A DNA stretch of 64,000 bases from the NCBI RefSeq assembly GCF_004366635.1, contig NZ_SORN01000005.1, forward strand, positions 91,833-155,832. Reading direction: 5' to 3'. Origin of the DNA: Roseinatronobacter bogoriensis DSM 18756 (GTDB lineage: Bacteria > Pseudomonadota > Alphaproteobacteria > Rhodobacterales > Rhodobacteraceae). Positions 51,174 to 60,655 of this stretch are shown piece by piece. The notes beneath the pieces are model-generated. The model did no database searches. It saw only the letters and a list, made by a program, of their open reading frames with translations, and was not told where the DNA came from. Numbering within the stretch: the first letter of the stretch is position 1; the number at the start of each line of letters is the position of its first letter. The position numbers and the translations under genes were made by a program.

Positions 51174-54155
51174 CTAACTCCGCCGGGAACGCATTTTCGC
51201 GACAGCCCGCGCCAAGATCATACGCGCGAATATGCGCAAAGCGGGGTAGGGGCGGATCAGGTCTGCAAGCGAGGGGCCAAGTTTATAATAGACCCGAATG
51301 AACACCCGGCCCAAAAGACCCTCGCTAAGTTCGAGGTCGCGATAGAGCCGCAAGAAAGCGACATCGGGGTGATCCGCGTCGCCATAGGCACAGGTCGCCA
51401 CAAAACAAGAACCGCCTGAACCACCGCTACCCCCGCTTTCCTCATCCTCGTCGTCTTCCGAGTCGTCATCATCCCCTAGAAATTCGGCTTTTGAGAATTC
51501 ACCCGGCTTGAAAAAACGCGCGAATTCAGGATCGTCATCACGCTCCATCAATTCAAGCCTGCGGGCCTCAACGCTTTCGTCATCAATGTTGAGAATTTCG
51601 GCAGTACTTTGGGCGGGTTCGTCGGGAAATGCCGCCGCCCACTGTTCTTCAAATTGTGTGCGTTCCGATTTTGACAGGGCAAGAAAGTAATCAAGCCGCA
51701 CATTCTCGCTTGTGAAGGCGAAAGTGCGACAGACCGGTAGCGAAATCAGGTCGTTCAGGATGTCCGGACCATTGGCGTATTCTTCTGCGGTCAAACGCTG
51801 AAAACGCAAATCAAGGATATCCTGATCCACGTCTTTGATTAAGCGTTCAAATCCCTCGGTGCTGAGATTTCTGCAAAATTCCCGCCACACGCCCTGTGTG
51901 GCGGACAAGGCGAGGGCGTTTGCATTGATCTGATCAAGAAGCGAGTCCTCTGCTTCGCGGCTGAGCCCAGAGACCAGTGGCGCGATTTCACTCGGGTCTT
52001 CGACAGTGAGCAGCTCTATCAGCGTCTCGCGGGGAAATGCTGTTTCGGGTAGCTCATCGCCACTATCGGGTGGGATTTCTCCGCTCGGGGGCGGTGTGTT
52101 CAATTCCCGAACCAGATCTTCCACAGGAGAGTTGTCTGAAAAATCGATCAACACGTCTTCAAGGCTGTCTATCTGGCTGCCCAGCCCCAGAAGCCATGTT
52201 TCCCCACCCTCGTCATGGTCGATGACAATATCATCGCCGTCTACCGATGCTCTGTCCCGCACATCCTCTGCGGAGGCATAGACCCCGCGAAAGCTTAGAC
52301 CATCCCCTCTCTCGATGTCGAAATCGGCGATTGTTGCCAGCCCTTTCACGTCGATCACAAACTGGTTGGGACCACTGTCCCCGTCGAGGCCACTTCCCCC
52401 TTCGAGATAATCGACACCATGACCAGACACCAAGGTATCTGCACCCTCGCCACCGATCAGTGTATTCTCACCACCACGACTGATCAGCAGATCATCCCCG
52501 GCACCGCCATCAAGCAGGTCATTGCCGGCACCTCCAATCAGCGTATCGTCACCATCGAGCCCAAAAAGGCTGTTTGACCCGAAATCAGAAACTAAAACGT
52601 CATTGAAATCGCTGCCAAAAATGACATCATCGTAATTCGCAGCCGGATCGACCATCTGGTCATGACCGGCAATCTTTACGCCGACATCACCAAAAGTGAA
52701 TTCGAATTTCACGATCTCGTAGGGGCCGAGCGAGACTTGAAGCCCCTCGGACCCTGCCATATCGCTTTGGTTCAGGATTTGCTTGTAGGGTCGCGCATAG
52801 CGCGACAGCGGATCGCCTTCATCGCGCGCTGATGTTCTGGGGTCATCAATGACCCCCAACTGTTCTGCCCAGACATGGTGGTATTCAGGGATCAACGCAG
52901 ATGGGTCGAGCGTGAAGTCAATATCTGCAAGGCTGCGCGAAGATACGAAAACAACAGCCTTGTCGTCCCCCATATACGCGTGCATGACAAGCTGTTCAGC
53001 GTCTTCTGGTGCTCTTTCTGCATCTGGTGTGCCAACGGCGTTGCGCAGGGATTCAGGCGTATCCAGATCAAGCAATTGCATGCCGCGGATGCTTTGGGAC
53101 ATCATGCGGTAGGTTTCGCCTGCCGGTGAGAGCCAGTATTCAAAGCCACCGGGTTCATCCTCATTCGGGCGCAAACCCGCCAGCCTTGTTCCAAGGCTGG
53201 GATATTGTGTGCCCCAGACGGCCGCATTGTCGATGTCACGCTCCAGCATAACGCGCATGGCTTCAAGCAGGCCCGACGCCTGCGCAAGACCCAGGTCGCC
53301 ACCGCTATTCTGAATGTTCCATTCGGTGATGCTGTACTTCAGATCAGGCGACATGCCTTCATAGCTTTTCCAGTCATCCAGTCGGTCGAATGTCGCATCT
53401 CGTTGCGTCGCCAAGGCATAAGTCGGCGGGTAGTAATGCGTTGAAATTGAATCGATCGCTTCGCGCGAGGCCAGCGACATTTTCTCTATGATGCGCTCAT
53501 TGCCGTCAGGGATGCGCCTTGTAGTTGCCTGAATGTTTATGTTCGGTTGGGACCATTCATCCGGGCCGCCGCGCTCTTCTTCATAGACATCGAACAGCGC
53601 CTGCATCCCAACCGATAATTTGTCCACAAGCAGACCATATTCATCTGCCGACATGCGGTCACGGTACCAGAATTCATTACCAATCTGGAATGTATCGATA
53701 TCTATTTCGCCATACGCGCCACGTATCATGTCATCGACGCGATCAAGCAAACGGTACAAGCCGAAAGCAGTCGGCATGCGAAATCCGTCATCGCCAATTT
53801 CATCTGACAGATAATTTTCTGTCGGTAAGGTGAAGGTGATGGAGATGTCGTTCTCTGCAGCATATCTGAACGCGGCAGGTGCTGTCACAATTCGTGGGCT
53901 TCCGTCATCCGACAAGCCGCTGGGCGTGTTGACATCAAAAAAACGATCAACAATGTCTGAATCTGGTGCAAATGTCGTTTCGGTGACTGTCCCGCCCGGA
54001 AACCGCAGCCCGCTCCACCCAATATCCTGAAGCATCCGATCAAACGGACCCCCTGGATCCAGAAAATTGCTCGTGAAAAGGGCATTGGCGTGAAACATAC
54101 CATCCCCGATGGGACCGCTTGAAAACGGCGCTGCGGTCAATGTAATCCGCTGCAT
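51174..54155 (-). CDS. Glycoside-hydrolase-like protein with RTX calcium repeats and C-terminal CFI-box
   Basis: Protein of 993 residues. Residues 1-480 form a (beta/alpha)8-glycosidase-like region: GGTVTETTF near 56, GNEFW with E161 as candidate acid/base, and TEWN with E278 as candidate nucleophile, as in clan GH-A. Residues 505-600 hold RTX-type nonapeptides (GLDGDDTLIGGAGNDLLDGG) for calcium. An acidic/glycine linker (DDDDSEDDEDEE) then leads to a 77-residue CFI-box-like tail from residue 917 (CFVATCAYG). No Sec signal is present, so secretion by type I or another route is expected. Start 54155 follows AAGGG. Substrate unknown; convergent with the kinase. Confidence 0.8.
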   Translation of the reverse strand: MQRITLTAAPFSSGPIGDGMFHANALFTSNFLDPGGPFDRMLQDIGWSGLRFPGGTVTETTFAPDSDIVDRFFDVNTPSGLSDDGSPRIVTAPAAFRYAAENDISITFTLPTENYLSDEIGDDGFRMPTAFGLYRLLDRVDDMIRGAYGEIDIDTFQIGNEFWYRDRMSADEYGLLVDKLSVGMQALFDVYEEERGGPDEWSQPNINIQATTRRIPDGNERIIEKMSLASREAIDSISTHYYPPTYALATQRDATFDRLDDWKSYEGMSPDLKYSITEWNIQNSGGDLGLAQASGLLEAMRVMLERDIDNAAVWGTQYPSLGTRLAGLRPNEDEPGGFEYWLSPAGETYRMMSQSIRGMQLLDLDTPESLRNAVGTPDAERAPEDAEQLVMHAYMGDDKAVVFVSSRSLADIDFTLDPSALIPEYHHVWAEQLGVIDDPRTSARDEGDPLSRYARPYKQILNQSDMAGSEGLQVSLGPYEIVKFEFTFGDVGVKIAGHDQMVDPAANYDDVIFGSDFNDVLVSDFGSNSLFGLDGDDTLIGGAGNDLLDGGAGDDLLISRGGENTLIGGEGADTLVSGHGVDYLEGGSGLDGDSGPNQFVIDVKGLATIADFDIERGDGLSFRGVYASAEDVRDRASVDGDDIVIDHDEGGETWLLGLGSQIDSLEDVLIDFSDNSPVEDLVRELNTPPPSGEIPPDSGDELPETAFPRETLIELLTVEDPSEIAPLVSGLSREAEDSLLDQINANALALSATQGVWREFCRNLSTEGFERLIKDVDQDILDLRFQRLTAEEYANGPDILNDLISLPVCRTFAFTSENVRLDYFLALSKSERTQFEEQWAAAFPDEPAQSTAEILNIDDESVEARRLELMERDDDPEFARFFKPGEFSKAEFLGDDDDSEDDEDEESGGSGGSGGSCFVATCAYGDADHPDVAFLRLYRDLELSEGLLGRVFIRVYYKLGPSLADLIRPYPALRIFARMILARAVAKMRSRRS

Positions 54156-54173
54156 TTCCAATCCCTTTTCCAA

Positions 54174-54759
54174 TCAATAAAAAACAATATGATAACATAT
54201 TTTTCATAAGAATAATAGTTATTTAATGATTTTTCTCAGCAAATGGATGCAGTGGATTCACTGATACGTCGGAGCCATATGCTGTGGAATTGCCGCTGAG
54301 GCCGGTATACCCTTCAATAACCGATATGCTGAGCCTGCTTCACAGCCCTCTGGCTGGCATGCTGACTGATTTGATGGGTGTAACGTTGTAAAGAATTTTC
54401 GTGATGTCGGGGCGTGCTTGCTCAATGCCGCTTGGCGCAAGCTGCGCAGGGACTGGTTGAGCAGCCGCTGTAAGGGCAGATCCGTATCGACGATATCCGC
54501 CCAAAGACTTGAGCAGTGAGAAAAGACCCAAACCTTTGGCTGAGCAAGGCAGGTCTTGTCCTGCTGCTTCTTTATCCGGCGGTTGTCGTCATATCCTTGG
54601 GTGTTTTGGGTCGCTGCGTAAGGCGATAACGCTCACTCCAAGACGGTGCAAAATGCCTTGGCCGGGAAAATAGTCAGGGTGGTGTTTTTGCAGAGCAGGT
54701 GCGTGCCGCGCGGGCAGGCGCGCCAGAACTGGCGCAGCACGCTGAATACAGTGACGCGC
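54174..54759. other. Noncoding stretch upstream of the RTX glycosidase
   Basis: Positions 54174-54240 are strongly AT-rich and probably hold the glycosidase promoter. The remainder to the hemN 3' end contains only short frames without family features (60-63 codons). I see no RNA gene, repeat copy or recognisable gene remnant in it. Confidence 0.5.
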
Positions 54760-56109
54760 TCAGACCGCTACGGAATGGCGGGCCGTGCTGTTGGCCAGAT
54801 ATGCGTCAAACGCAGCCGCTGCAAGGCGCACCAGCGGACGCCCCCGGTCGGTCATCGTCACCTTCCCCTCGCTCACCGAAACGAGGCCGTCTGCCTGCAT
54901 CTCGGAAAGACACGCTTCCGCGTCGCGCCACCAGTCTGCGGGCGCACCATGTTTCGCGCCGATGCGAGCGGCATCGACATGCCCGTCGCACATTAACCGC
55001 TCGATCACCTCAGCGCGCAACCGGTCCTCACCGATAAAGGCCCGCCCCTTGGCAACAGGCAAGTGGCCTGTCTCGACCGCGCGAGCCCATGCGCCCGTTT
55101 CAGCGATGTTTTGCAGATAGCCGGCAGGCGTGCGCCCGATCGAGGTCGCGCCAAGCCCGATCAGCGTTTCGGCCTGATCGGTTGTATAGCCCTGAAAGTT
55201 CCTGCGCAACCACCCGTCACGCGCAGCAATGGCCAGATCGTCATCCGGCAGCGCAAAATGGTCCAGCCCGATGGCAACATAGCCTTCGGCAGCCAGCGCC
55301 TCGGCCGCAGCACTGGCCTGAGCCGCGCGTTCTTCTGCACCCGGCAAAACAGAGTCTTCAATCATGCGCTGGTTCTTTGCCATCCACGGCACATGCGCAT
55401 AGCCGAACAGCGCGACGCGGTCAGGGCGCATTGCGGCGCTGAGCTTCACAGTCTCGACCAGGCTCTCGACTGTCTGATAGGGCAGACCATAGATCAGGTC
55501 GAAATTGATCCCCGATACACCACCCGCGCGCAATTGTTCGACCGCATCGCGCACCATGGCGGGCGGCTGCACCCGGTTTATGGCCTTTTGGACCTTCAAG
55601 TCGAATTCCTGAACCCCGAAACTTGCGCGGGTAAAGCCAAGCGCGCCGATGCGCGCGGCCATCTCGGGTGTCAGCGTACGCGGGTCGCTCTCGATGGCAA
55701 TCTCGGCATCTGGTGCGAAATCCCAGCGCGCGCGGACATCGTCCATCAGAATGGCCAGATCATCGGGCGAAAGCGCTGTGGGCGTGCCCCCGCCCCAATG
55801 CAGGTGCGAAACTGTCATGCGACCGGGCAAGGCATCTGCGGTCAGCGCGATTTCCTTGCGCAGAGTGCGTGCATAATCCGCAACCGGATCATAACGCGAC
55901 GCCAGCTTCATGTTGCAGCCGCAATACCAGCACATCTGCCGACAAAAGGGCACATGCAGATAGAGCGAGACCGGTGCAGCAGGGTCCAGTTCGGCCAGCC
56001 AGCCCCGATAGCAGCTTTCATCGACTTCCTTACCAAAATGCGGAGCTGTCGGATAGCTGGTGTAGCGAGGGGATGCGCGGCGGGCATAGCGGTCGATGAC
56101 AGGGTCCAT
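54760..56109 (-). CDS. hemN: Oxygen-independent coproporphyrinogen III dehydrogenase
   Basis: Radical-SAM enzyme of 449 residues that makes protoporphyrinogen IX without oxygen. The cluster motif is CRQMCWYC-GC near residue 56, preceded by VSLYLHVPF; GGGTPT near 110 and ESDPRTL near 140 bind SAM; FGVQEFDLKVQKAINRVQ is family-typical. The length and the N-terminal YTSYPTAPHF argue for true HemN rather than HemW. An FNR-type box lies 105 bases upstream, fitting anaerobic induction together with ubiTUV. Confidence 0.93.
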   Translation of the reverse strand: MDPVIDRYARRASPRYTSYPTAPHFGKEVDESCYRGWLAELDPAAPVSLYLHVPFCRQMCWYCGCNMKLASRYDPVADYARTLRKEIALTADALPGRMTVSHLHWGGGTPTALSPDDLAILMDDVRARWDFAPDAEIAIESDPRTLTPEMAARIGALGFTRASFGVQEFDLKVQKAINRVQPPAMVRDAVEQLRAGGVSGINFDLIYGLPYQTVESLVETVKLSAAMRPDRVALFGYAHVPWMAKNQRMIEDSVLPGAEERAAQASAAAEALAAEGYVAIGLDHFALPDDDLAIAARDGWLRRNFQGYTTDQAETLIGLGATSIGRTPAGYLQNIAETGAWARAVETGHLPVAKGRAFIGEDRLRAEVIERLMCDGHVDAARIGAKHGAPADWWRDAEACLSEMQADGLVSVSEGKVTMTDRGRPLVRLAAAAFDAYLANSTARHSVAV

Positions 56110-56213
56110 AAGCTAGTCTTTCGGGCTTGGAGGTTTTGGCGACGGGCATCGTCGCGGCTGAAGTGAAGAGACCAATGTTGAATGCAGCTTAAAGAACCAT
56201 CTGCAGGACTTCA

Positions 56214-56227
56214 TTGACATGCATCAA
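56214..56227. promoter_or_regulatory. FNR/FnrL-type box upstream of hemN
   Basis: TTGACATGCATCAA, palindromic arms TTGAC and ATCAA, lies 105 bases upstream of the hemN start. It differs from the box between ubiD and ubiT in one central base only. Fits activation at low oxygen. Confidence 0.78.
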
Positions 56228-56554
56228 GCCTTTGCCCCGTGACGAGATGGCATTCAGAGTTGCAGTCTTGCGATATCTTTACAATGCGCTGCGATTCTCA
56301 GCTTTGTAGGGCCGTTAGGAGCTGTCATCCGACCGCCTGACGTCTTCATGTAGGTCGCCGTCGCCGAGCTATCTCGCGAACGGGGCGACCTCTTGGATCC
56401 GTCAACCCAATGGAAATCCATGGATGCTTTGCGCCTTCCCATAGTTGTCGAAGGGCGCTCTAAGAGAGACGTTGGCCCTTCAGAGATCTATTCTGCGTCA
56501 AGTGCTGGGTCACTGAAGGGCGGACAGCCTCATCAATGCCCTTTGAAACAAAAG
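56228..56554. other. Noncoding stretch between hemN promoter and tRNA terminator
   Basis: A frame of 62 codons on the minus strand (56254-56442) has no family features. An inverted GAAGGGC/GCCCTTC pair lies at 56449-56480. I see no further gene or RNA. Confidence 0.4.
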
Positions 56555-56578
56555 GAAAAAAGGCCCCAGTGGGGCCCT
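56555..56578 (-). terminator. Rho-independent terminator of tRNA-Ser
   Basis: On the minus strand GGCCCC-loop-GGGGCC is followed by TTTTTTCC. It lies 24 bases after the tRNA 3' end and has a canonical U-tract. Confidence 0.8.
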
Positions 56579-56601
56579 TGGACGGGTTTGGCATTTGAAA
56601 G

Positions 56602-56691
56602 TGGCGGAGAGAGCGGGATTCGAACCCGCGAGACGGTTTCCCGCCTACACGCTTTCCAGGCGTGCGCCTTCGACCACTCGGCCACCTCTCC
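56602..56691 (-). tRNA. tRNA-Ser(GGA)
   Basis: Class II tRNA of 90 nt including an encoded CCA. The 7-bp acceptor (GGAGAGG with TCTCTCC) is complete; anticodon stem CACGC/GCGTG encloses loop CTGGAAA with anticodon GGA, reading UCC/UCU. The long variable arm, GTTCGAATC T-loop and serine discriminator G are present. Followed by a canonical terminator. Confidence 0.96.
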
Positions 56692-56752
56692 GTTGCGTGC
56701 CTCTTAGCGTGGAGTTGCGGTCTCTTGCAAGGGCAGAGTCGCAGCTTTCAGA

Positions 56753-57592
56753 TCAAGGCAACTGTGCGTGGCGATTTACGTCCTTGTACAGCAGATACCG
56801 GAAGGGTTCCGGGCCGCCCGCATAGCAGGCCTGCGGGCAAAAGGCGCGCAGCCACATGAAATCACCTGCCTCGACCTCGACCCATTGCTGGTTCAGGTGG
56901 TAAACACCTTTGCCTTGCAACACATATAGTCCGTGCTCCATCACATGGGTTTCGTCAAATGGAATAACCGCCCCCGGTTGCAGGGTGACGATTGTGACAT
57001 GCATGTCATGGCGCAAATCGGTCGGGTCCATGAAGCGTGTTGTTGCCCAGGCCCCGTCGGTTTGTGGCATGGGCGTCGGTGCAATGTCGTGTTCGTTTGC
57101 AAAGAAGGCATCCGGCGTATCCAGACCCGAGACGCTTTGATAGCGCTTCCTGATCCAGTGAAAGGCGCACCCTGTGTCGCCCGTTGCCCGAATGCTCCAA
57201 TCGGAACCAGCCGGAAGGTAGCAAAAGCCGCCTTCTTCCATCTTGTGCTCGGTGCCTTCAAGGCGGATCGACACCTGCCCTTCTACAATAAAAATCGCAC
57301 CTTCGGCATTGGCGTCCGTTTCAGGCCGGTCACTGCCACCGCCTAGCTCTATTTCGACGATATATTGGGAAAAGGTTTCGGAAAATCCGCTCATGGGTCG
57401 TGCGAGCACCCAAAACCGTGTTCCTTGCCAGAAGGGCAGGGCGCTGGTCACAATGTCGGACAGCACACCGCGCGGGATAATGGCGAAGGCTTCGGTGAAC
57501 ATGGCCCGCCCCGTTATCAGTTGGGATTGCGGGGGCAGGCCGCCTTTTGGCACGTAATAGGTCCGGGCGGGATTGGTCGGGGCAGTGGGCAT
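56753..57592 (-). CDS. (S)-ureidoglycine aminohydrolase-like bicupin
   Basis: Bicupin of 279 residues close to plant/bacterial UGlyAH, which releases ammonia from (S)-ureidoglycine in purine breakdown. The Mn-site cupin is in the C-terminal half: ETHVMEHGLYVLQGKGVYHLN with glutamate/histidine ligands and RAFCPQACYAGG with the glutamine. Start 57592 has GAGAGG upstream. It stands alone, with no allantoinase or allantoicase beside it, although a carbamoyl-type amidohydrolase is encoded at 15185. Function within purine catabolism is thus likely but not shown by context. Confidence 0.82.
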   Translation of the reverse strand: MPTAPTNPARTYYVPKGGLPPQSQLITGRAMFTEAFAIIPRGVLSDIVTSALPFWQGTRFWVLARPMSGFSETFSQYIVEIELGGGSDRPETDANAEGAIFIVEGQVSIRLEGTEHKMEEGGFCYLPAGSDWSIRATGDTGCAFHWIRKRYQSVSGLDTPDAFFANEHDIAPTPMPQTDGAWATTRFMDPTDLRHDMHVTIVTLQPGAVIPFDETHVMEHGLYVLQGKGVYHLNQQWVEVEAGDFMWLRAFCPQACYAGGPEPFRYLLYKDVNRHAQLP

Positions 57593-57719
57593 AAGGGCCT
57601 CTCTGGAAAGGGTCGTGCCGACGCTAGCAAAAGCAGTCGTGCACGACCAGTGTCCAAACCCAAGAGACACCTTTCGGAAATTCGGTGTAGTCCTGTTCGG
57701 ACACCACCGAATCGGACCC

Positions 57720-58859
57720 TTAGCTGTCGGGCGTCAGGCGCAGCAGAGGCGCATCCTCGCCATCTGCCAGAACATAGATGAAGCCATCTTCTGGCCCGAT
57801 CGCCACATCACGGATCCGCAAGTCCTCGCCATCCAGCAATCTGGCAACTTCGCTCAGGCCATCATCTTCTTCGGCCCAAAGCCCCAGATAACGGTGATAC
57901 AGGTTGCCAATCAGCAGATGCCCCTGCCAGTCTTCAAAGGCATCGCCCTCATAAAACACCATGCCTGAAGGCGGATTGTGATTGTCGCGGCCAGCGGGCC
58001 AGGCATGTATTGGCGCGACAAAGCCGTCATCAGGCTGGTGCGGTTCGGCAAATTGTTCGCCGCCGCTATAAGTCACCCCTTCCGAGGCCAGCGGCCAGCC
58101 GAAATTTGCGCCACGCTCGACGATATTGACCTCGTCACCACCGGCTTCGCCATGTTCGGCCAGCCAGACTGCATCTGTCTCGGGGTGAATCGTCATGGCC
58201 TGAATATTGCGGTGACCGTAAGACCAGATCGCGTCCGCAGCGCCATCTTCACCGACGAAGGGATTGTCTTCTGGAATATCGCCATCGAGTGTCAGGCGGA
58301 TCACAGCGCCATTCTCGCTGCTCAGGTCCTGCGAGATGTGGGAGTCCGAAAAGTCCTTGCTGCCACGATCACCGAAGCCCGCAAAGAGGTATCCGTCCTG
58401 AAACACAATCCGCGAGCCGAAATGCGCGCCGCTATCGATGCCGGGCTGCACGATGTGAAGCACCTCCAGATCGGTAAGCGCCAGTGCATCGCGGTCAAGC
58501 TGCGCGCGGCCGATATGGGTGCTGGTGCCGTCCTCGACCGGAGCGACCCAACTCATATACACCCAACCGTCGCTGTCAAAGTTCGGACCGACTGCGACAT
58601 CCAGCAGGCCGCCCTGACCTTCTGAAACAACATCTGGTGCCCCTGTGATTGGAACGACCCCGTCATCCATGTTCCACAACACCACGTCGCCGCCCCGGAG
58701 CGTCAGGATCATATCGTTATGATCGGGCAGGAAGGCCATGCCCCAAGGCCGGTCAAGCCCTTCTACCAACGTCTCAATCGAATACCCGTTTTCAGCCTGT
58801 GCAGGCATGGCAAGGCCCGCCGCCGCCAATGAGATCAGGGCTGTTGTTGATAAGCGCAT
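57720..58859 (-). CDS. PQQ-dependent sugar dehydrogenase-like protein (YliI family)
   Basis: Periplasmic six-bladed beta-propeller of 379 residues with a Sec signal (STTALISLAAAGLAMPAQA, cleavage about 23). Family blocks: VEGLDRPWGMAFLPD, GGLLDVAVGPNFDSDGWVYMSW, YGHRNIQAMTIHPETDAVWLAEHGEAGGDEVNIVERGANFGWPLASEGVTYSG. It probably oxidises aldoses with bound PQQ. Start 58859 has GGAGG. No pqq synthesis genes are in the window, so the cofactor must come from elsewhere. Confidence 0.88.
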   Translation of the reverse strand: MRLSTTALISLAAAGLAMPAQAENGYSIETLVEGLDRPWGMAFLPDHNDMILTLRGGDVVLWNMDDGVVPITGAPDVVSEGQGGLLDVAVGPNFDSDGWVYMSWVAPVEDGTSTHIGRAQLDRDALALTDLEVLHIVQPGIDSGAHFGSRIVFQDGYLFAGFGDRGSKDFSDSHISQDLSSENGAVIRLTLDGDIPEDNPFVGEDGAADAIWSYGHRNIQAMTIHPETDAVWLAEHGEAGGDEVNIVERGANFGWPLASEGVTYSGGEQFAEPHQPDDGFVAPIHAWPAGRDNHNPPSGMVFYEGDAFEDWQGHLLIGNLYHRYLGLWAEEDDGLSEVARLLDGEDLRIRDVAIGPEDGFIYVLADGEDAPLLRLTPDS

Positions 58860-59110
58860 GAGAAACCTCCAAATCCGTCTTGTGTACACTCAAACATGTG
58901 ATTGTAGACTGAGAACTCAACTCACGAATTTGGAAGCCGTTCCATCTGCAAGCTTGACTCCTGACGTGTTCAGGCATAAGCGAGCCGCAATCACCGGAGG
59001 TTTGCGCTTCCGGTCCTTTGCTGCGGCAAGGATCGCCACCCGCCAGCGCGTTGCGCCCGTGGGTGCAATACTGGTTTGACGCTCTGTTCGCAGGGCAAGG
59101 AGTGACGCAT

Positions 59111-60598
59111 ATGTTCGAGAACCTCTCTGAGCGCCTGTCCGGAGTCTTTGACCGGCTGACGAAGCAGGGTGCGCTCTCGGAAGATGATGTGCGTGCCGCA
59201 CTGCGCGAAGTGCGCGTGGCGCTTCTGGAAGCTGACGTTTCGCTGGATGTGACGCGCGAATTCATCAAGCGGGTACAGAAGAAAGCGACCGGTGCCAGCG
59301 TGACGAAATCGATCACGCCGGGTCAGCAGGTCGTCAAGATCGTACATGATGAATTGATCGCCACGCTTGAAGGCGAGGGGGACCCCGGCGCGCTGAAGAT
59401 CGACAACCCGCCCGCATCCTTGCTGATGGTCGGGCTTCAGGGTTCGGGCAAGACAACAACCACAGCAAAACTCGCGCGCCGCCTGACCGAACGCGAGGGC
59501 AAGCGCGTGCTGATGGCCTCGCTTGACACCAACCGCCCCGCCGCGATGGAGCAATTGGCCATTCTGGGCGGGCAGATTGGTGTCGACACCCTGCCGATTG
59601 TTGCCGGGCAGAATGCTGTTCAGATTGCCAAGCGCGCCAAGCAGCAGGCGACTTTGGGCGGATATGACGTCTATCTTCTGGATACGGCCGGCCGGTTGCA
59701 TATTGATGAAGCGCTGATGGCCGAAGTGCAGGCCGTGCGCGATGCGGTCAGCCCGCGCGAGACATTGTTGGTTGTCGATGGCCTGACCGGGCAAGACGCG
59801 GTCAATGTTGCGGCGGAATTTGACGGCAAGGTCGGTGTGACTGGCGTGGTTCTTACACGGATGGATGGCGATGGGCGCGGCGGCGCGGCCCTGTCGATGC
59901 GTGCTGTCACCGGCAAGCCGATCCGCTTCGTGGGTCTGGGTGAAAAGACCGATGCGCTGGAGGTTTTCGACCCCAAGCGCGTTGCAGGCCGCATTCTGGG
60001 CATGGGCGACATCGTGGCCCTTGTGGAAAAAGCGCAGGAAGTGCTGGAGGTCGAGCAGGCCGAACGCATGATGAAGCGCTTCCAGAAGGGGATGTTCAAC
60101 CTCAATGACCTGAAGATGCAGCTTGAGCAGATGCTCAAGATGGGCGGGATGCAAGGCGTGATGGGCATGATGCCGGGCATGGGCAAAATGTCGAAACAGG
60201 CTGAAGCGGCTGGGTTCGACGACTCCATGCTGCGCCGTCAGATCGCGCTGATCAATTCGATGACCAAGAAAGAACGCGCCAACCCCGCAATCCTGCAAGC
60301 CAGCCGCAAGAAACGAATCGCGGCAGGGGCTGGGCTGGAAGTGTCCGACCTGAACAAATTGCTGAAGCAACATCGCCAGATGGCCGACATGATGAAAACC
60401 ATGGGCAAGAAGGGCATGCTGAAACAGGCCATGGCAGGGATGATGGGCAAGGGCAAAGGCGCCGATGCCATGCCAGACCCCAGCCAGATGGACCCCAAAC
60501 TGATGCAGCAGGCCGCGCGCCAACTGGGCGGTATGCCAGGAATGGGCGGCGGTGGCGGTCTGCCCGGTGGCCTGTCAGGGATGTTCAAAAAGAAATGA
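59111..60598 (+). CDS. ffh: Signal recognition particle protein Ffh
   Basis: SRP GTPase of 495 residues that targets membrane proteins with 4.5S RNA. N domain helices 1-85, G domain with GLQGSGKTTTTAKLA (P-loop), DTAGRLHIDE and TRMDGDGRGGA, then a methionine-rich M domain from about 310 (MLKMGGMQGVMGMMPGMGKM) and a glycine/methionine tail. Start 59111 has GGAGTGA upstream. First of the ffh-aroQ-rpsP-rimM-trmD series typical of alphaproteobacteria. Confidence 0.97.
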   Translation: MFENLSERLSGVFDRLTKQGALSEDDVRAALREVRVALLEADVSLDVTREFIKRVQKKATGASVTKSITPGQQVVKIVHDELIATLEGEGDPGALKIDNPPASLLMVGLQGSGKTTTTAKLARRLTEREGKRVLMASLDTNRPAAMEQLAILGGQIGVDTLPIVAGQNAVQIAKRAKQQATLGGYDVYLLDTAGRLHIDEALMAEVQAVRDAVSPRETLLVVDGLTGQDAVNVAAEFDGKVGVTGVVLTRMDGDGRGGAALSMRAVTGKPIRFVGLGEKTDALEVFDPKRVAGRILGMGDIVALVEKAQEVLEVEQAERMMKRFQKGMFNLNDLKMQLEQMLKMGGMQGVMGMMPGMGKMSKQAEAAGFDDSMLRRQIALINSMTKKERANPAILQASRKKRIAAGAGLEVSDLNKLLKQHRQMADMMKTMGKKGMLKQAMAGMMGKGKGADAMPDPSQMDPKLMQQAARQLGGMPGMGGGGGLPGGLSGMFKKK

Positions 60599-60655
60599 TG
60601 AGCACATCCGAAAAACAGTCAGAACTGGTTGACCAGCCAAGCAAAGGTGTCGCGC

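Noticed and set aside
56254..56442. Possible transposase remnant upstream of the tRNA gene
   Set aside because: No DDE-type motif or insertion-sequence ends could be seen; the 62-codon frame is short and unmatched.
56602..56691. tRNA gene as an integration site of a genomic island
   Set aside because: No integrase gene or repeated tRNA 3' end was found in the window.
58860..59110. Possible 4.5S SRP RNA upstream of ffh
   Set aside because: A stretch reading GGACCGGAAGC on the minus strand resembles the tetraloop region, but the flanking conserved SRP bases and stem do not fit.
58991..60523. 510-codon open frame on the minus strand opposite ffh
   Set aside because: It mirrors the ffh codons; ffh is certain from its G-domain motifs and the shadow has histidine/leucine-rich sequence without family match.
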